Under the pieces are notes generated by a model. The model was not told where the DNA came from and searched no databases. It saw only the letters and a list, made by a program, of their open reading frames with translations. Positions 34,578-42,626 of a stretch of DNA of 64,000 nt are shown piece after piece (positions within the stretch are counted from its first letter, which is position 1; every line of letters starts with the position of its first letter). The stretch covers positions 3,320 through 67,319 of the forward strand of contig JBEEGH010000026.1 of the NCBI GenBank assembly GCA_041166745.1, given 5' to 3'. The position numbers and the translations under genes were made by a program. The stretch is from DASUCS01 sp041166745 (GTDB taxonomy: Bacteria; Actinomycetota; Acidimicrobiia; Acidimicrobiales; JACDCH01).

Positions 34578-34889
34578 CTCCGGCCTCGTTGGACAAATTG
34601 TTCCGCAGTTTTTCCGAGCACTGGGCAATCTGTCGAACCGTCCGCCATCTGTCGGTATGTTGCGACTTCTTTAAGGTCCAGCGGAAGCGTCCACGAATCC
34701 TCGACGGGTCCGTGGGATGTGGCTAGGGTCACCACCCGCAACACGGACAACGAGCGCATAGGCGCTTCGCGTTCGCCCTGGTGGTGGTTTCGGACCATCT
34801 CGGGGGGTTGTGCGAGGGGAAGGCGTTGTGCCGACCCGGAACTGCCGTGCCAACGGCGTCACTGTCAACCAACCAGGAGGTCGGCTTTC
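34578..34889 (+). promoter_or_regulatory. Spacer and leader upstream of the peptide transporter operon
   Basis: This 312-base gap holds no convincing gene; a possible in-frame extension of the next gene to 34719 lacks protein-like character. TCGACG (34701-34706) and TAGGGT (34724-34729) with a 17-base spacer form a plausible promoter, predicting a leader of about 150 bases. AGGAGG (34875-34880) is a strong ribosome binding site nine bases before the GTG at 34890. The region just after tpiA is AT-richer than its surroundings but forms no clear terminator. Confidence 0.45.
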
Positions 34890-36611
34890 GTGAGACGACA
34901 GCGCCGGGGCATTTCGCTCCTCTGTCTGCTGTTTGCTTTTGCCCTGCTCGCCGCTGCGTGCAGCGATGACAAAAAGACCGGAGCGGGTACGAGCAGCTCG
35001 AGCGGTGCACCCACCCAGAAAAAGGGTGGCACGCTCATTCTCGGCGCCGAGCAATGGCCCGACTGCCTGAATCCGATCACCCAGTGCGCGAACTCGTCGT
35101 GGATGCACTGGGCCGTGGCAGGTCACGTGATGCCGCGTCTGATGGAGCTCGACGAGAAGGGCAACTTCCGTCCTTCGCCCGTTCTTGCGGGTGACCCGAA
35201 GCTCTCGGGCGAAGGCACGACGAGTGGCACCGGCAAGTTCACGATCGTCTACAACATCGATCCGAACGCCGTGTGGGACGACGGGTCGCCGATGACGGCT
35301 GACGACCTCATCTTCAGCCTCGACGCGTACCTGAAGACAACGGGCGCCGTCAGCACCGCCGGCTACGACAAGATCGAGAAGATCGAGTCGTCGAACGGTG
35401 GCAAGACCGCCACGTTGACCTTCTCGGTGCCCTACGCCGACTGGCAGGACCTGTTCGGTGGCAACCAGGGCTACTTCTACAAGAAGGCTGCCTTTGCGGG
35501 TCCGGACACCAAGGCCGACATGCTCGACTCGTACAAGTTCTCGGGCGGTCCGTTCAAGCTCGATTCCTTCGATGCGACCCAGGCCACGTTCTCTCCGAAC
35601 GCGAAGTACTGGAACAAGGACCGCATTCCGTTCGTCGACAAGGTGATCTTCAAGCCTCTGGCCGACAGCGACACCGAGTTGAACGCCGTCAAGGCCGGTG
35701 AGGTGTTCGCGATCTACCCGCAGGCCTCCCCAGGAATCAAGGACCAAGCGGCACAATCGAACCTCAAGCTGGAGTTCGCTCCGGGCGTCTCGTACGAGGC
35801 GATCTACATGGATCAGAACAGCCTGCAAAACCCGAACACCGTCTTCAACGACAAGACCGTTCGCGAAGCGGTGATGTTCGCCATCGATCGCCAGGCGATC
35901 CTCGACCAGGTCATCCATCCGGACTTCCCTGACGTCGAACTGCTCCAGTGCGGCGTGTGGGTTCCGACCGTCGGCGAGTGGTGTGACCAGACCCTGTGGG
36001 CCGACGTGAAGTTCGACGCCGGCAAGGTCAAGTCGCTCCTCGAAGGCGACGGCTGGACGAAGGGTTCGGACGGCATCTACGCCAAGGCCGGCACGCGTCT
36101 GTCCTTCAAGTGGACGATCAACGCCGGAAACAAGCGTCGGGAGAGCATCCAAGCGCTCGTCATTCCGAAGCTGAAGGACCTGGGCATCGAGGCGGTGCCG
36201 GACAACACCGACGCCGACACGCTGTTCCAGACCCGCCTGCCGCAGCGCCAGCTCGAGATGGGCACGTACATTCAAACGGCGTCCCCTGACCCGAGCGTCA
36301 CGACGATCCTGAGTTGCAAGCAGATCCCGTCGCCGGAGAACAGCTTCTCCGGCCAGAACTCGGTGGCCTGGTGCAACCAGCAGGCGACCGACTTGATGGA
36401 TCAGTCCGACAAGACCCCGGATCCGGGGAAGCGTCTGGACCTCATCCACCAGATCGCCAAGCTGCTCCGGCAAGACGCCGTGTTGCTGCCGATGTACCAA
36501 CTGCCGAACGTGACGATCGTCCGTACGGACAAGATCGACGGACCAACGACGTTGTACACACCGGCGTCGTACTCCGCATTCGGCAACATCTACGACTGGT
36601 CACTGAAGTAA
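34890..36611 (+). CDS. Peptide ABC transporter substrate-binding lipoprotein (family 5)
   Basis: The 573-residue protein starts at GTG 34890 behind a perfect AGGAGG. It has a lipoprotein signal peptide: a basic start, a hydrophobic run, then LAAAC with lipidated Cys at residue 24. A Ser-rich linker and a family 5 extracellular solute-binding domain follow, starting at KKGGTLILGAEQWPDCLNPI. Family 5 proteins capture oligopeptides, dipeptides or nickel. The two permeases and two ATPases downstream complete a Dpp/Opp-type importer. A hairpin after the stop may keep this gene expressed above the membrane components. Confidence 0.92.
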   Translation: MRRQRRGISLLCLLFAFALLAAACSDDKKTGAGTSSSSGAPTQKKGGTLILGAEQWPDCLNPITQCANSSWMHWAVAGHVMPRLMELDEKGNFRPSPVLAGDPKLSGEGTTSGTGKFTIVYNIDPNAVWDDGSPMTADDLIFSLDAYLKTTGAVSTAGYDKIEKIESSNGGKTATLTFSVPYADWQDLFGGNQGYFYKKAAFAGPDTKADMLDSYKFSGGPFKLDSFDATQATFSPNAKYWNKDRIPFVDKVIFKPLADSDTELNAVKAGEVFAIYPQASPGIKDQAAQSNLKLEFAPGVSYEAIYMDQNSLQNPNTVFNDKTVREAVMFAIDRQAILDQVIHPDFPDVELLQCGVWVPTVGEWCDQTLWADVKFDAGKVKSLLEGDGWTKGSDGIYAKAGTRLSFKWTINAGNKRRESIQALVIPKLKDLGIEAVPDNTDADTLFQTRLPQRQLEMGTYIQTASPDPSVTTILSCKQIPSPENSFSGQNSVAWCNQQATDLMDQSDKTPDPGKRLDLIHQIAKLLRQDAVLLPMYQLPNVTIVRTDKIDGPTTLYTPASYSAFGNIYDWSLK

Positions 36612-36626
36612 CCCATCTGATTCGCT

Positions 36627-36657
36627 CGGCGGGGGTGCCAAGCAGGCACCCCCGCCG
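36627..36657. terminator. 13-bp perfect hairpin between binding protein and permease
   Basis: CGGCGGGGGTGCC (36627-36639) pairs perfectly with GGCACCCCCGCCG (36645-36657) around an AAGCA loop, starting 15 bases after the stop. No T-run follows. In binding-protein-dependent operons such stems often act as partial terminators or RNA-stability elements. Confidence 0.7.
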
Positions 36658-36680
36658 GTCGAGCAGAATCGCGGCGCTTT

Positions 36681-37640
36681 ATGGTTCTCTACGCCATTCG
36701 TCGGCTCTTGTGGTCGATTCCTGTCGTCATCATCGCGAGCATCCTCGTGTTCGTCGCTGTGAAGTCGACGACCAATCCGTCGGCCCAGCGGTGTCCGACA
36801 TGCCGCGCTGAAGACTCGCAGCGCCTGGCACAGCAATTGCACCTGAACGAATCCGGCGCGAGCCAGTACATCAACTGGTTCGGGAAGTTCTCCCACGGTG
36901 ATTTCGGCAAGACGTTGCGGCAGAAGCCCGTCTGGCCCGACCTGCGCGACGCGATCATCGTCACCCTGCAGCTCGGCGCGCTGGCCTACGTCATCACGAT
37001 CGGGCTCGGCCTCACCATGGGGGTGATCTCGGCGATAAAGCAGTACTCGTGGTTCGACAGTCTCTCGACGGGCGCATCGTTCTTCGGTCTGTCGATACCA
37101 CCGTTCTTCTTCGGCCTCATCCTGCAGATCGTGCTCGTCCTGAAGTTCCGAGACTGGTTCGGTACCACGCCGTTCTTCACCTCGGGCGTGAACAATTCGA
37201 GCAGCACCGGGCTCGGCTACGACCGGTTGATTCACCTGATCCTCCCCGCGTTCACCGTGGCCGTGCAGGGCATCGCGATCTACAGCCGGTACATGCGGTC
37301 GAGCATGCTCGACGTGCTCAACTCCGACTTCCTCCGCACCGCGCGGGCCAAGGGCATCTCGGAGCGGCGGGTGATCGTGCGCCATGCGCTGCGCAACGCG
37401 CTGATTCCGGTCGTGACGTACTCCGCGATCGACGTCGGCGCGATCATCGGCGGCCTCGTGATCACCGAGCAGATCTTCCAGATACCCGGGATGGGCGTCT
37501 ACTTCCTGCAGGCCTTCCGAGACGGCGAGTACGTCAAGATCCTGCCGTGGATGATGCTGGTCGTCCTGTCGGTCATCGTGCTCAACCTCATCGCCGATCT
37601 TGTGTACGGCGTGCTCGATCCGAGGATTCGTCTTGACTGA
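36681..37640 (+). CDS. Peptide ABC transporter permease (DppB/OppB-like)
   Basis: This 319-residue integral membrane protein has about six helices and the ATPase-coupling EAA-type loop in the segment RTARAKGISERRVIVRHALRNALIPVV near residues 220-245. The N-terminal AIRRLLWSIPVVIIASILVF is typical of DppB proteins. It forms the channel with the next permease. The ATG at 36681 follows a 69-base gap holding the hairpin. The following permease begins inside its last codons. Confidence 0.92.
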   Translation: MVLYAIRRLLWSIPVVIIASILVFVAVKSTTNPSAQRCPTCRAEDSQRLAQQLHLNESGASQYINWFGKFSHGDFGKTLRQKPVWPDLRDAIIVTLQLGALAYVITIGLGLTMGVISAIKQYSWFDSLSTGASFFGLSIPPFFFGLILQIVLVLKFRDWFGTTPFFTSGVNNSSSTGLGYDRLIHLILPAFTVAVQGIAIYSRYMRSSMLDVLNSDFLRTARAKGISERRVIVRHALRNALIPVVTYSAIDVGAIIGGLVITEQIFQIPGMGVYFLQAFRDGEYVKILPWMMLVVLSVIVLNLIADLVYGVLDPRIRLD

Positions 37641-38655
37641 GCTCGAGCACGAGCACCGTCCGGGCGAGCACGCGGTCGTCCTGCAGGGCGAGCTGCCGCC
37701 CGACGACTCCCTCGAGACGCCCGATGCTGTCGATGCGCTGACGACCGCCGGCCAGGGTCTCTCGACGAAGCCGCTGTCACCCGGCCGACTGGCGTGGCGC
37801 CGTTTCCGGCGGCACAAGCCTGCGCTCGTCAGTGCGTTCTTGCTCGTCGTCATCTCGGTAGTGGTGTTCTTTCCGCAGCTCCTCACGAGCTCCGACCCCA
37901 TCCGCGGCAACCCGAAGGCCGCCAACCAGGCTCCGTCGGCGACGCATTGGTTCGGCACGAACAACCTCGGCGTCGATCAACTGTCGCGGATCCTGCACGG
38001 CGGCCAGATCTCACTGAAGGTCGGGCTGGCCGTCGCCCTCGTGTCAGCGGTGGTCGGCGTCGCCATCGGGGCCATGGCCGGCTACTACGGCAAGTGGCTC
38101 GACAACTTGCTCATGCGCGTGACCGACCTCTTCCTCGCCATTCCACTCTTGGTCGCACTCATCATCCTCAGCCGCCTGCCCGCGCAGAACAAGTGGGCGC
38201 AGACCGTTGTGGGGGAGACGAACAGCTTGCGGTCCATCGTGACGATCCTGTCGCTGTTCTTCTGGATGCCGATGGCCCGCATCGTCAGGGGTCAGATCCT
38301 CTCGCTCAAGGAGAAGGAGTTCGTCGAGGCGGCGCGAGCACTCGGCGCCCGTGACCGACGGATCCTCGTCCGGCACCTCGTGCCCAACTGCACTGGCGCG
38401 ATCGTCGTGAACGTCACGCTCAGCGTCGCCGCGGCCATCCTCACCGAGGCCGCCTTGTCGTTCCTCGGCTACGGCATCCAGGGAACGCTCATCCCGACAT
38501 GGGGGTTCATGATCGCCGACGAGAAGGGCTCGTACCAGACCCACCCCTGGCTCGTTCTGTTCCCGGGCATGGCCATCCTGCTCGTCGTGCTGTGCGTGAA
38601 CTACCTCGGCGACGGTCTTCGCGACGCGCTCGACCCGAAGCAGCGCAAGGTCTAG
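37633..38655 (+). CDS. Peptide ABC transporter permease (DppC/OppC-like)
   Basis: The protein carries a long acidic cytoplasmic N-terminus of about 60 residues, then the DppC core. The core shows HWFGTNNLGVDQLSRILHGG, six helices and the EAA loop EAARALGARDRRILVRHLVPN near residue 230. I start it at TTG 37633, overlapping the upstream stop by eight bases, because GAGG at 37622-37625 gives a seven-base spacing and no ATG or GTG fits; the start is uncertain. Length is then 340 residues. Confidence 0.88.
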   Translation: MTELEHEHRPGEHAVVLQGELPPDDSLETPDAVDALTTAGQGLSTKPLSPGRLAWRRFRRHKPALVSAFLLVVISVVVFFPQLLTSSDPIRGNPKAANQAPSATHWFGTNNLGVDQLSRILHGGQISLKVGLAVALVSAVVGVAIGAMAGYYGKWLDNLLMRVTDLFLAIPLLVALIILSRLPAQNKWAQTVVGETNSLRSIVTILSLFFWMPMARIVRGQILSLKEKEFVEAARALGARDRRILVRHLVPNCTGAIVVNVTLSVAAAILTEAALSFLGYGIQGTLIPTWGFMIADEKGSYQTHPWLVLFPGMAILLVVLCVNYLGDGLRDALDPKQRKV

Positions 38656-38666
38656 TGCGGCACTAG

Positions 38667-40091
38667 ATGTCCGAGATCGTGCTCGAACCTGCCGAGAGCG
38701 GCGCCCCAAAGGGCGGCCCGGTCCTCGAGATCGAGGATCTGCATGTCTCCTTCTTCACCGAGGAGGGTGTCGTGCAAGCGGTACGCGGCGTCGATCTCCA
38801 GGTCAACGAGGGTGAGGTGCTGGGTGTCGTCGGTGAGTCCGGCTCGGGCAAGTCCGTCACGATGCTCGCCGCCATGGGTCTCTTGCCCAACACGGCCACG
38901 ATCACCGGTTCCGCCCGCTTCCGTGGGCAGGAGTTGCTCGGCGAGCACGCCAAAGCGGCACGCCACCTGCGCGGCGGCAAGCTCGCGATGATCTTCCAGG
39001 ATCCCCTGACGGCGTTGAACCCAGTGCATCGAGTGGGTGATCAGATCGCTGAAGCGGTCGAGGCGCACCATCCGGAGATGTCGTCGAAGCAGGCGCTCAC
39101 ACGTGCACTGGAGATGATCGAGTTGGTGGGTATCCCGCAACCGGTGACACGTGCTCGTCAGTTCCCCCATGAGTTCTCCGGAGGCATGCGCCAACGAGCG
39201 ATGATCGCGATGGCGATCGCCAACGACCCTCAGTTGTTGATCGCCGACGAGCCCACCACCGCGCTTGACGTCACGATCCAGGCGCAGATCCTTGAGGTGC
39301 TGCAGCAGGTCCAGGCCGTCACCGGTACTGCGATCGTGTTCATCACGCACGACCTCGGAGTCATCGCGCGGCTCGCCTCGCGCGTGCAGGTCATGTATGC
39401 GGGACGCACTGCCGAGGTGTCGAACGTGGACGCGTTGTTCACTGGCTCGTGTCATCCTTACACCCGAGGCTTGCTCGGCTCATTGCCGAAGCTCGACGAC
39501 ACTGGCAGCGAGCAGCTGCTTCCGATCCCCGGCGCACCGCCATCGATGCTGAGTCCGCCTCCCGGATGCGCCTTCCATCCCCGGTGCCCGATGGCGCACG
39601 CGATATGTGCGAGCGAGGAACCCGCCCTGCACCTCGTCGGCTATGACGGTCAGACCTCGGCATGTCACTTCGCGGAGCAACTCGAAGCGATCGAGTCCGC
39701 CACCGACCTCCCCGCGGAAGTCGTCGAGCAAGCCGCCGGCAAAGCCGTGCTCGCCGAGGAAGCGATTGCGGTGATCGAGGCCAGCCGTCCGAAGATGCGC
39801 CTCTCGTTGTACGCAGTGGCCGCGTTCGGGCTCGGTCTGCTTGCGCCCATCCTCGCCATCGCACTCGTTGATCAGGACGTGACGGTCCGCGGCGGCGTGG
39901 TCATGCTCTTCGGCCTTCCAGCGGTGCTCGCGGCCCGACGGGCGCGCCGGGAGATATTCCTCGGGGCGGGTGCCGTCAAAGGTCGGCTCCTGTTGCAGTT
40001 CGGCGCGGCGTTCGCGTGGGTGGCGCTCAGCATCTGGGCGGTGTACTGCTTCCTGTGGCTGGTCTCGCTGCTGCCGGAGGCCCAGCCGTGA
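38667..40091 (+). CDS. Peptide ABC transporter ATPase (DppD-like) with membrane-spanning C-terminal tail
   Basis: The 474-residue protein has a complete ABC ATPase: Walker A GESGSGKS (56-63), signature FSGGMRQR (170-177), Walker B LLIADEP (190-196), switch His 228. The DppD-type C-terminal cysteine set is C301, C307, C314 and C333. Unlike standard DppD proteins (about 330 residues), it continues with about 130 extra residues containing two or three hydrophobic segments (about 380-402, 408-424, 445-468). The ATPase is therefore probably anchored in the membrane itself. Its stop overlaps the next ATPase start. Confidence 0.9.
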   Translation: MSEIVLEPAESGAPKGGPVLEIEDLHVSFFTEEGVVQAVRGVDLQVNEGEVLGVVGESGSGKSVTMLAAMGLLPNTATITGSARFRGQELLGEHAKAARHLRGGKLAMIFQDPLTALNPVHRVGDQIAEAVEAHHPEMSSKQALTRALEMIELVGIPQPVTRARQFPHEFSGGMRQRAMIAMAIANDPQLLIADEPTTALDVTIQAQILEVLQQVQAVTGTAIVFITHDLGVIARLASRVQVMYAGRTAEVSNVDALFTGSCHPYTRGLLGSLPKLDDTGSEQLLPIPGAPPSMLSPPPGCAFHPRCPMAHAICASEEPALHLVGYDGQTSACHFAEQLEAIESATDLPAEVVEQAAGKAVLAEEAIAVIEASRPKMRLSLYAVAAFGLGLLAPILAIALVDQDVTVRGGVVMLFGLPAVLAARRARREIFLGAGAVKGRLLLQFGAAFAWVALSIWAVYCFLWLVSLLPEAQP

Positions 40092-41110
40092 CCGCCGTCG
40101 ACGCGGCTTCGGCCGACCCGAGCGCTACCACAGCCGTCCTCGAGGTCACCGACCTCGTGAAGAACTTCCCGGTGCGAGGCAGCGGATTGCTCGGACGAAC
40201 CGTCGCGCAGGTGCAGGCAGTGTCGGGTGTGAGCTTCACGCTCGAGGAAGGAAAGACCCTCGGGCTGGTCGGCGAGTCGGGATCAGGAAAGTCGACGGTC
40301 GGGCGCTGCACGCTGCGGCTCATCGAGCCCACGTCCGGAACGATCCGCTTCCGTGACGTCGATCTCACCGCAGCCGACAACAACACCATGCGGCGACTGC
40401 GACGCGAGCTACAGATCGTCTTTCAGGACCCGTACGCGTCGCTCGATCCACGCATGACCGTCGCCTCGATCGTGCGGGAGCCGCTCCAGATCCACCACAT
40501 CAAGGGCGACCAGGACGAGCGCGTCGCCGATCTGCTGCGCCTGGTCGGCCTCAACCCCGAGCACAAGAACCGGTTCCCTCACGAGTTCTCGGGCGGGCAG
40601 CGGCAGCGTGTCGGCATCGCCCGTGCGCTCGCGCTCGACCCTGCTGTGTTGGTGCTCGACGAACCGGTCTCAGCGCTCGACGTGTCAATCCAGGCCGGTG
40701 TCGTGAACCTGCTCGAAGACCTACAGGACCGGCTCGGGCTCTCCTACCTGTTCATCGCCCACGACTTGTCGGTGGTGCGGCACATCTCCGATGACATCGC
40801 GGTGATGTACCTCGGCAAGGTGATGGAGGTCGGCGGGAGCGACGACATCCACGAGCGACCGGCGCATCCGTACACGCAAGCCCTACTGTCAGCGGTGCCG
40901 GTGCCCGACCCGGTGCGTGAGCGGACCCGGAACCGCATCGTGCTCCAAGGCGACGTGCCGAGCCCGATCAACCCACCATCGGGATGTCGCTTCCGCACGC
41001 GCTGCTGGAAGGCACAGGACATTTGCGCGGAAGAGGAGCCCGCGCTCATCGACCGCGGTCAGGGACACCCGGTCGCGTGCCATTTCGCCGAAGTAGTGGA
41101 AGTGGTCTAG
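40088..41110 (+). CDS. Peptide ABC transporter ATPase (DppF/OppF-like)
   Basis: The 340-residue second ATPase has Walker A GESGSGKST, signature FSGGQRQRVGIARAL, Walker B VLVLDEP and an H-loop in FIAHDLS. Its C-terminal oligopeptide-transporter extension has four cysteines (GCRFRTRCWKAQDIC...ACHF) like its partner. It starts at GTG 40088, overlapping the upstream stop, and completes the five-gene importer. Its TAG stop shares the palindrome CTAG (41107-41110) with the convergent gene. Confidence 0.93.
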   Translation: MTAVDAASADPSATTAVLEVTDLVKNFPVRGSGLLGRTVAQVQAVSGVSFTLEEGKTLGLVGESGSGKSTVGRCTLRLIEPTSGTIRFRDVDLTAADNNTMRRLRRELQIVFQDPYASLDPRMTVASIVREPLQIHHIKGDQDERVADLLRLVGLNPEHKNRFPHEFSGGQRQRVGIARALALDPAVLVLDEPVSALDVSIQAGVVNLLEDLQDRLGLSYLFIAHDLSVVRHISDDIAVMYLGKVMEVGGSDDIHERPAHPYTQALLSAVPVPDPVRERTRNRIVLQGDVPSPINPPSGCRFRTRCWKAQDICAEEEPALIDRGQGHPVACHFAEVVEVV

Positions 41111-41511
41111 TTCGAGCGGACCTCGTCGAATGCCGACGCAACATCGCGGCAAGCGCGACCCCACAGGGGCTTGGCAATGAGCATCGGACCGGCTTCAAGC
41201 AGCACTACGACGCGCGTGAGCCACAACCGCGTGACCACGCGAACGGCAGCCACCTCTCCGAGCGGAAGGCCGCCGACCAGCTCGACTGGGCGGGCCAGTG
41301 CCTTCGATGCCTTCCAAAACAGGAGGCGCTCGTTGCTGACGCCGAGTACGAAGATGGTGCCGGGAATCGGGAAGCCCGTGGCGTCGGCGTGCGCCAGCGC
41401 GCTCCGAGCCTTGGCCTTCGTGAGTACGACGCGATCGGCAGCCCGCACCTCCTCTCCCGACTCGAGACCGATTTGCAGGTTGTCGAGATGGCGCGCCGCC
41501 CACCGGTTCAC
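41107..41511 (-). CDS. Conserved-looking small protein of unknown function
   Basis: The 134-residue product is not recognised with certainty. It has alternating short hydrophobic strands (GTIFVLGVSNERLLFWK, RVVTRLWLTRVVVLLEAG) that suggest a beta-rich, PH-like or GRAM-like fold. There is no signal peptide or clear membrane helix. Its GTG start overlaps the stop of the lipoprotein gene upstream (GTGA), so the two are probably translated together. It ends on the same CTAG as the convergent transporter gene. Confidence 0.5.
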   Translation of the reverse strand: MNRWAARHLDNLQIGLESGEEVRAADRVVLTKAKARSALAHADATGFPIPGTIFVLGVSNERLLFWKASKALARPVELVGGLPLGEVAAVRVVTRLWLTRVVVLLEAGPMLIAKPLWGRACRDVASAFDEVRSN

Positions 41512-42344
41512 TGCTTCGGTAGGTGGCAGTAGACCCCGTTTGTCGGCACAACGATGGTCGTGTCGCCATGCCCGTCGGCGCTGCCGTCAGTGCTGCACTT
41601 CAAGACGTCGGGCAACTGCTGGCGATCGGGCGGACACAGTGCCTTGTTCCGGGCGGCGAAGACGCCGTCCGTATTCGTGACATCCGGGGCGACCCACACG
41701 TGGAGCATCCAGAGGTCGCTCCCGTTCAACCACTGTCCCGCGCATTCGTTGCTCGAGGAAACGTTCTCGCGCGCGAGCCAGCCGTTCTCGAAGCAGAGTC
41801 CCGAGTGGCGGTGCCACACGTCGTTCGGTCCGGTGAATCCTTCCGGCGGATTGTCACTGCGCACCCAGTACGACAGCCCGGCCAGGCGCGTGGGGTGTAG
41901 CGCCGATTCGTCGAAGAGCAGCATCGACGGACGGGTCGGGTCGAACGGCGCGTCGACAAGTGACCACTTGATCCAGTGCGTGCCGATCGCGGGCAGCTGG
42001 AGCGAGGACTGGACATAGCCCGCGGCGGCGGCCGCCTCCGTGCCTGCGAACTGTTTCGCCGTGTCTACGGCCGCCTGGATCTCCGCCTCGTATCGGGCCT
42101 GCTCTTCGGGAGGTAGCGAGCTGACCAAGGTGACCGTGCCGTGGTGGTCGGTCGCCGCCGCGTCGATCGGCTTGCTGCGCGCCGCCAGTTGGATCAGCGC
42201 CGTAGCCTCGACCGCCGGGAGGCGATCGTTCGGCGTGGGGGAGAGTGATTTTGAGCTGGTTGCCGGTAGAGCGGCTGTGGCGGAGCCGCAAGCCATGAGC
42301 GGAAGCATCAGGGCGAACAGCAGGACGCGTCGCGTCGGGTGCAC
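41508..42344 (-). CDS. Secreted lipoprotein of unknown function
   Basis: The 278-residue product starts at GTG 42344 and has a lipoprotein signal peptide ending in LPLMAC with lipidated Cys at residue 19. The mature part contains Trp/His-rich motifs (GTHWIKWSLVDAPF, DVWHRHSGLCFENGW, LWMLHVWVAPD) and several cysteines, which could bind a metal. I do not recognise the family. TACCCT lies exactly six bases upstream of the GTG, predicting a leaderless transcript. It is divergent from secG and coupled to the small gene at 41107. Confidence 0.65.
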   Translation of the reverse strand: MHPTRRVLLFALMLPLMACGSATAALPATSSKSLSPTPNDRLPAVEATALIQLAARSKPIDAAATDHHGTVTLVSSLPPEEQARYEAEIQAAVDTAKQFAGTEAAAAAGYVQSSLQLPAIGTHWIKWSLVDAPFDPTRPSMLLFDESALHPTRLAGLSYWVRSDNPPEGFTGPNDVWHRHSGLCFENGWLARENVSSSNECAGQWLNGSDLWMLHVWVAPDVTNTDGVFAARNKALCPPDRQQLPDVLKCSTDGSADGHGDTTIVVPTNGVYCHLPKQ

Positions 42345-42350
42345 CCGAGC

Positions 42351-42360
42351 AGGGTAGTCT
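42351..42360. promoter_or_regulatory. Back-to-back -10 boxes sharing two bases (lipoprotein gene / secG)
   Basis: AGGGTAGTCT contains TACCCT on the minus strand (42356-42351, six bases before GTG 42344) and TAGTCT on the plus strand (42355-42360, eleven bases before the secG ATG). The two share the TA at 42355-42356. One short symmetric site could therefore launch both divergent transcripts. Confidence 0.6.
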
Positions 42361-42371
42361 CACTGCCCGTC

Positions 42372-42626
42372 ATGCTTGCCGCACTTCCGATCACCAAGTT
42401 GATCTTCTGGGTCGGGCTCATCCACGTCGCCGACGGCCTACTGCTCATCTTCCTCGTGCTGCTGCACAGCGGAAAGGGCGGCGGATTGTCCGACATGTTC
42501 GGCGGAAGCATCGGCGCCACCGCCGCCGGTTCAACGGTCGTCGAGCGCAACCTCGACCGAATCACAGTGGTGGCCGCGCTCGTGTTCGCTTTCACGACCG
42601 TCGGCTTCGGTTTGCTCCTCTCGTAG
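42372..42626 (+). CDS. secG: Protein translocase subunit SecG
   Basis: The 84-residue protein has two hydrophobic helices (about 8-30 and 62-83) separated by the loop HSGKGGGLSDMFGGS, the hallmark of SecG. SecG is the small accessory subunit of the SecYEG channel. The ATG at 42372 is preferred over an in-frame GTG at 42339, which lies upstream of the predicted -10 box. It is the usual neighbour of the gap-pgk-tpiA operon, here separated from it by the inserted peptide transporter and lipoprotein genes. Its stop overlaps the next start by one base. Confidence 0.93.
   Translation: MLAALPITKLIFWVGLIHVADGLLLIFLVLLHSGKGGGLSDMFGGSIGATAAGSTVVERNLDRITVVAALVFAFTTVGFGLLLS

Noticed and set aside
34578..34720. 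Intrinsic terminator after tpiA
   Set aside because: A TTTTT run exists near 34613 but the sequence before it forms only a weak, mismatched stem.
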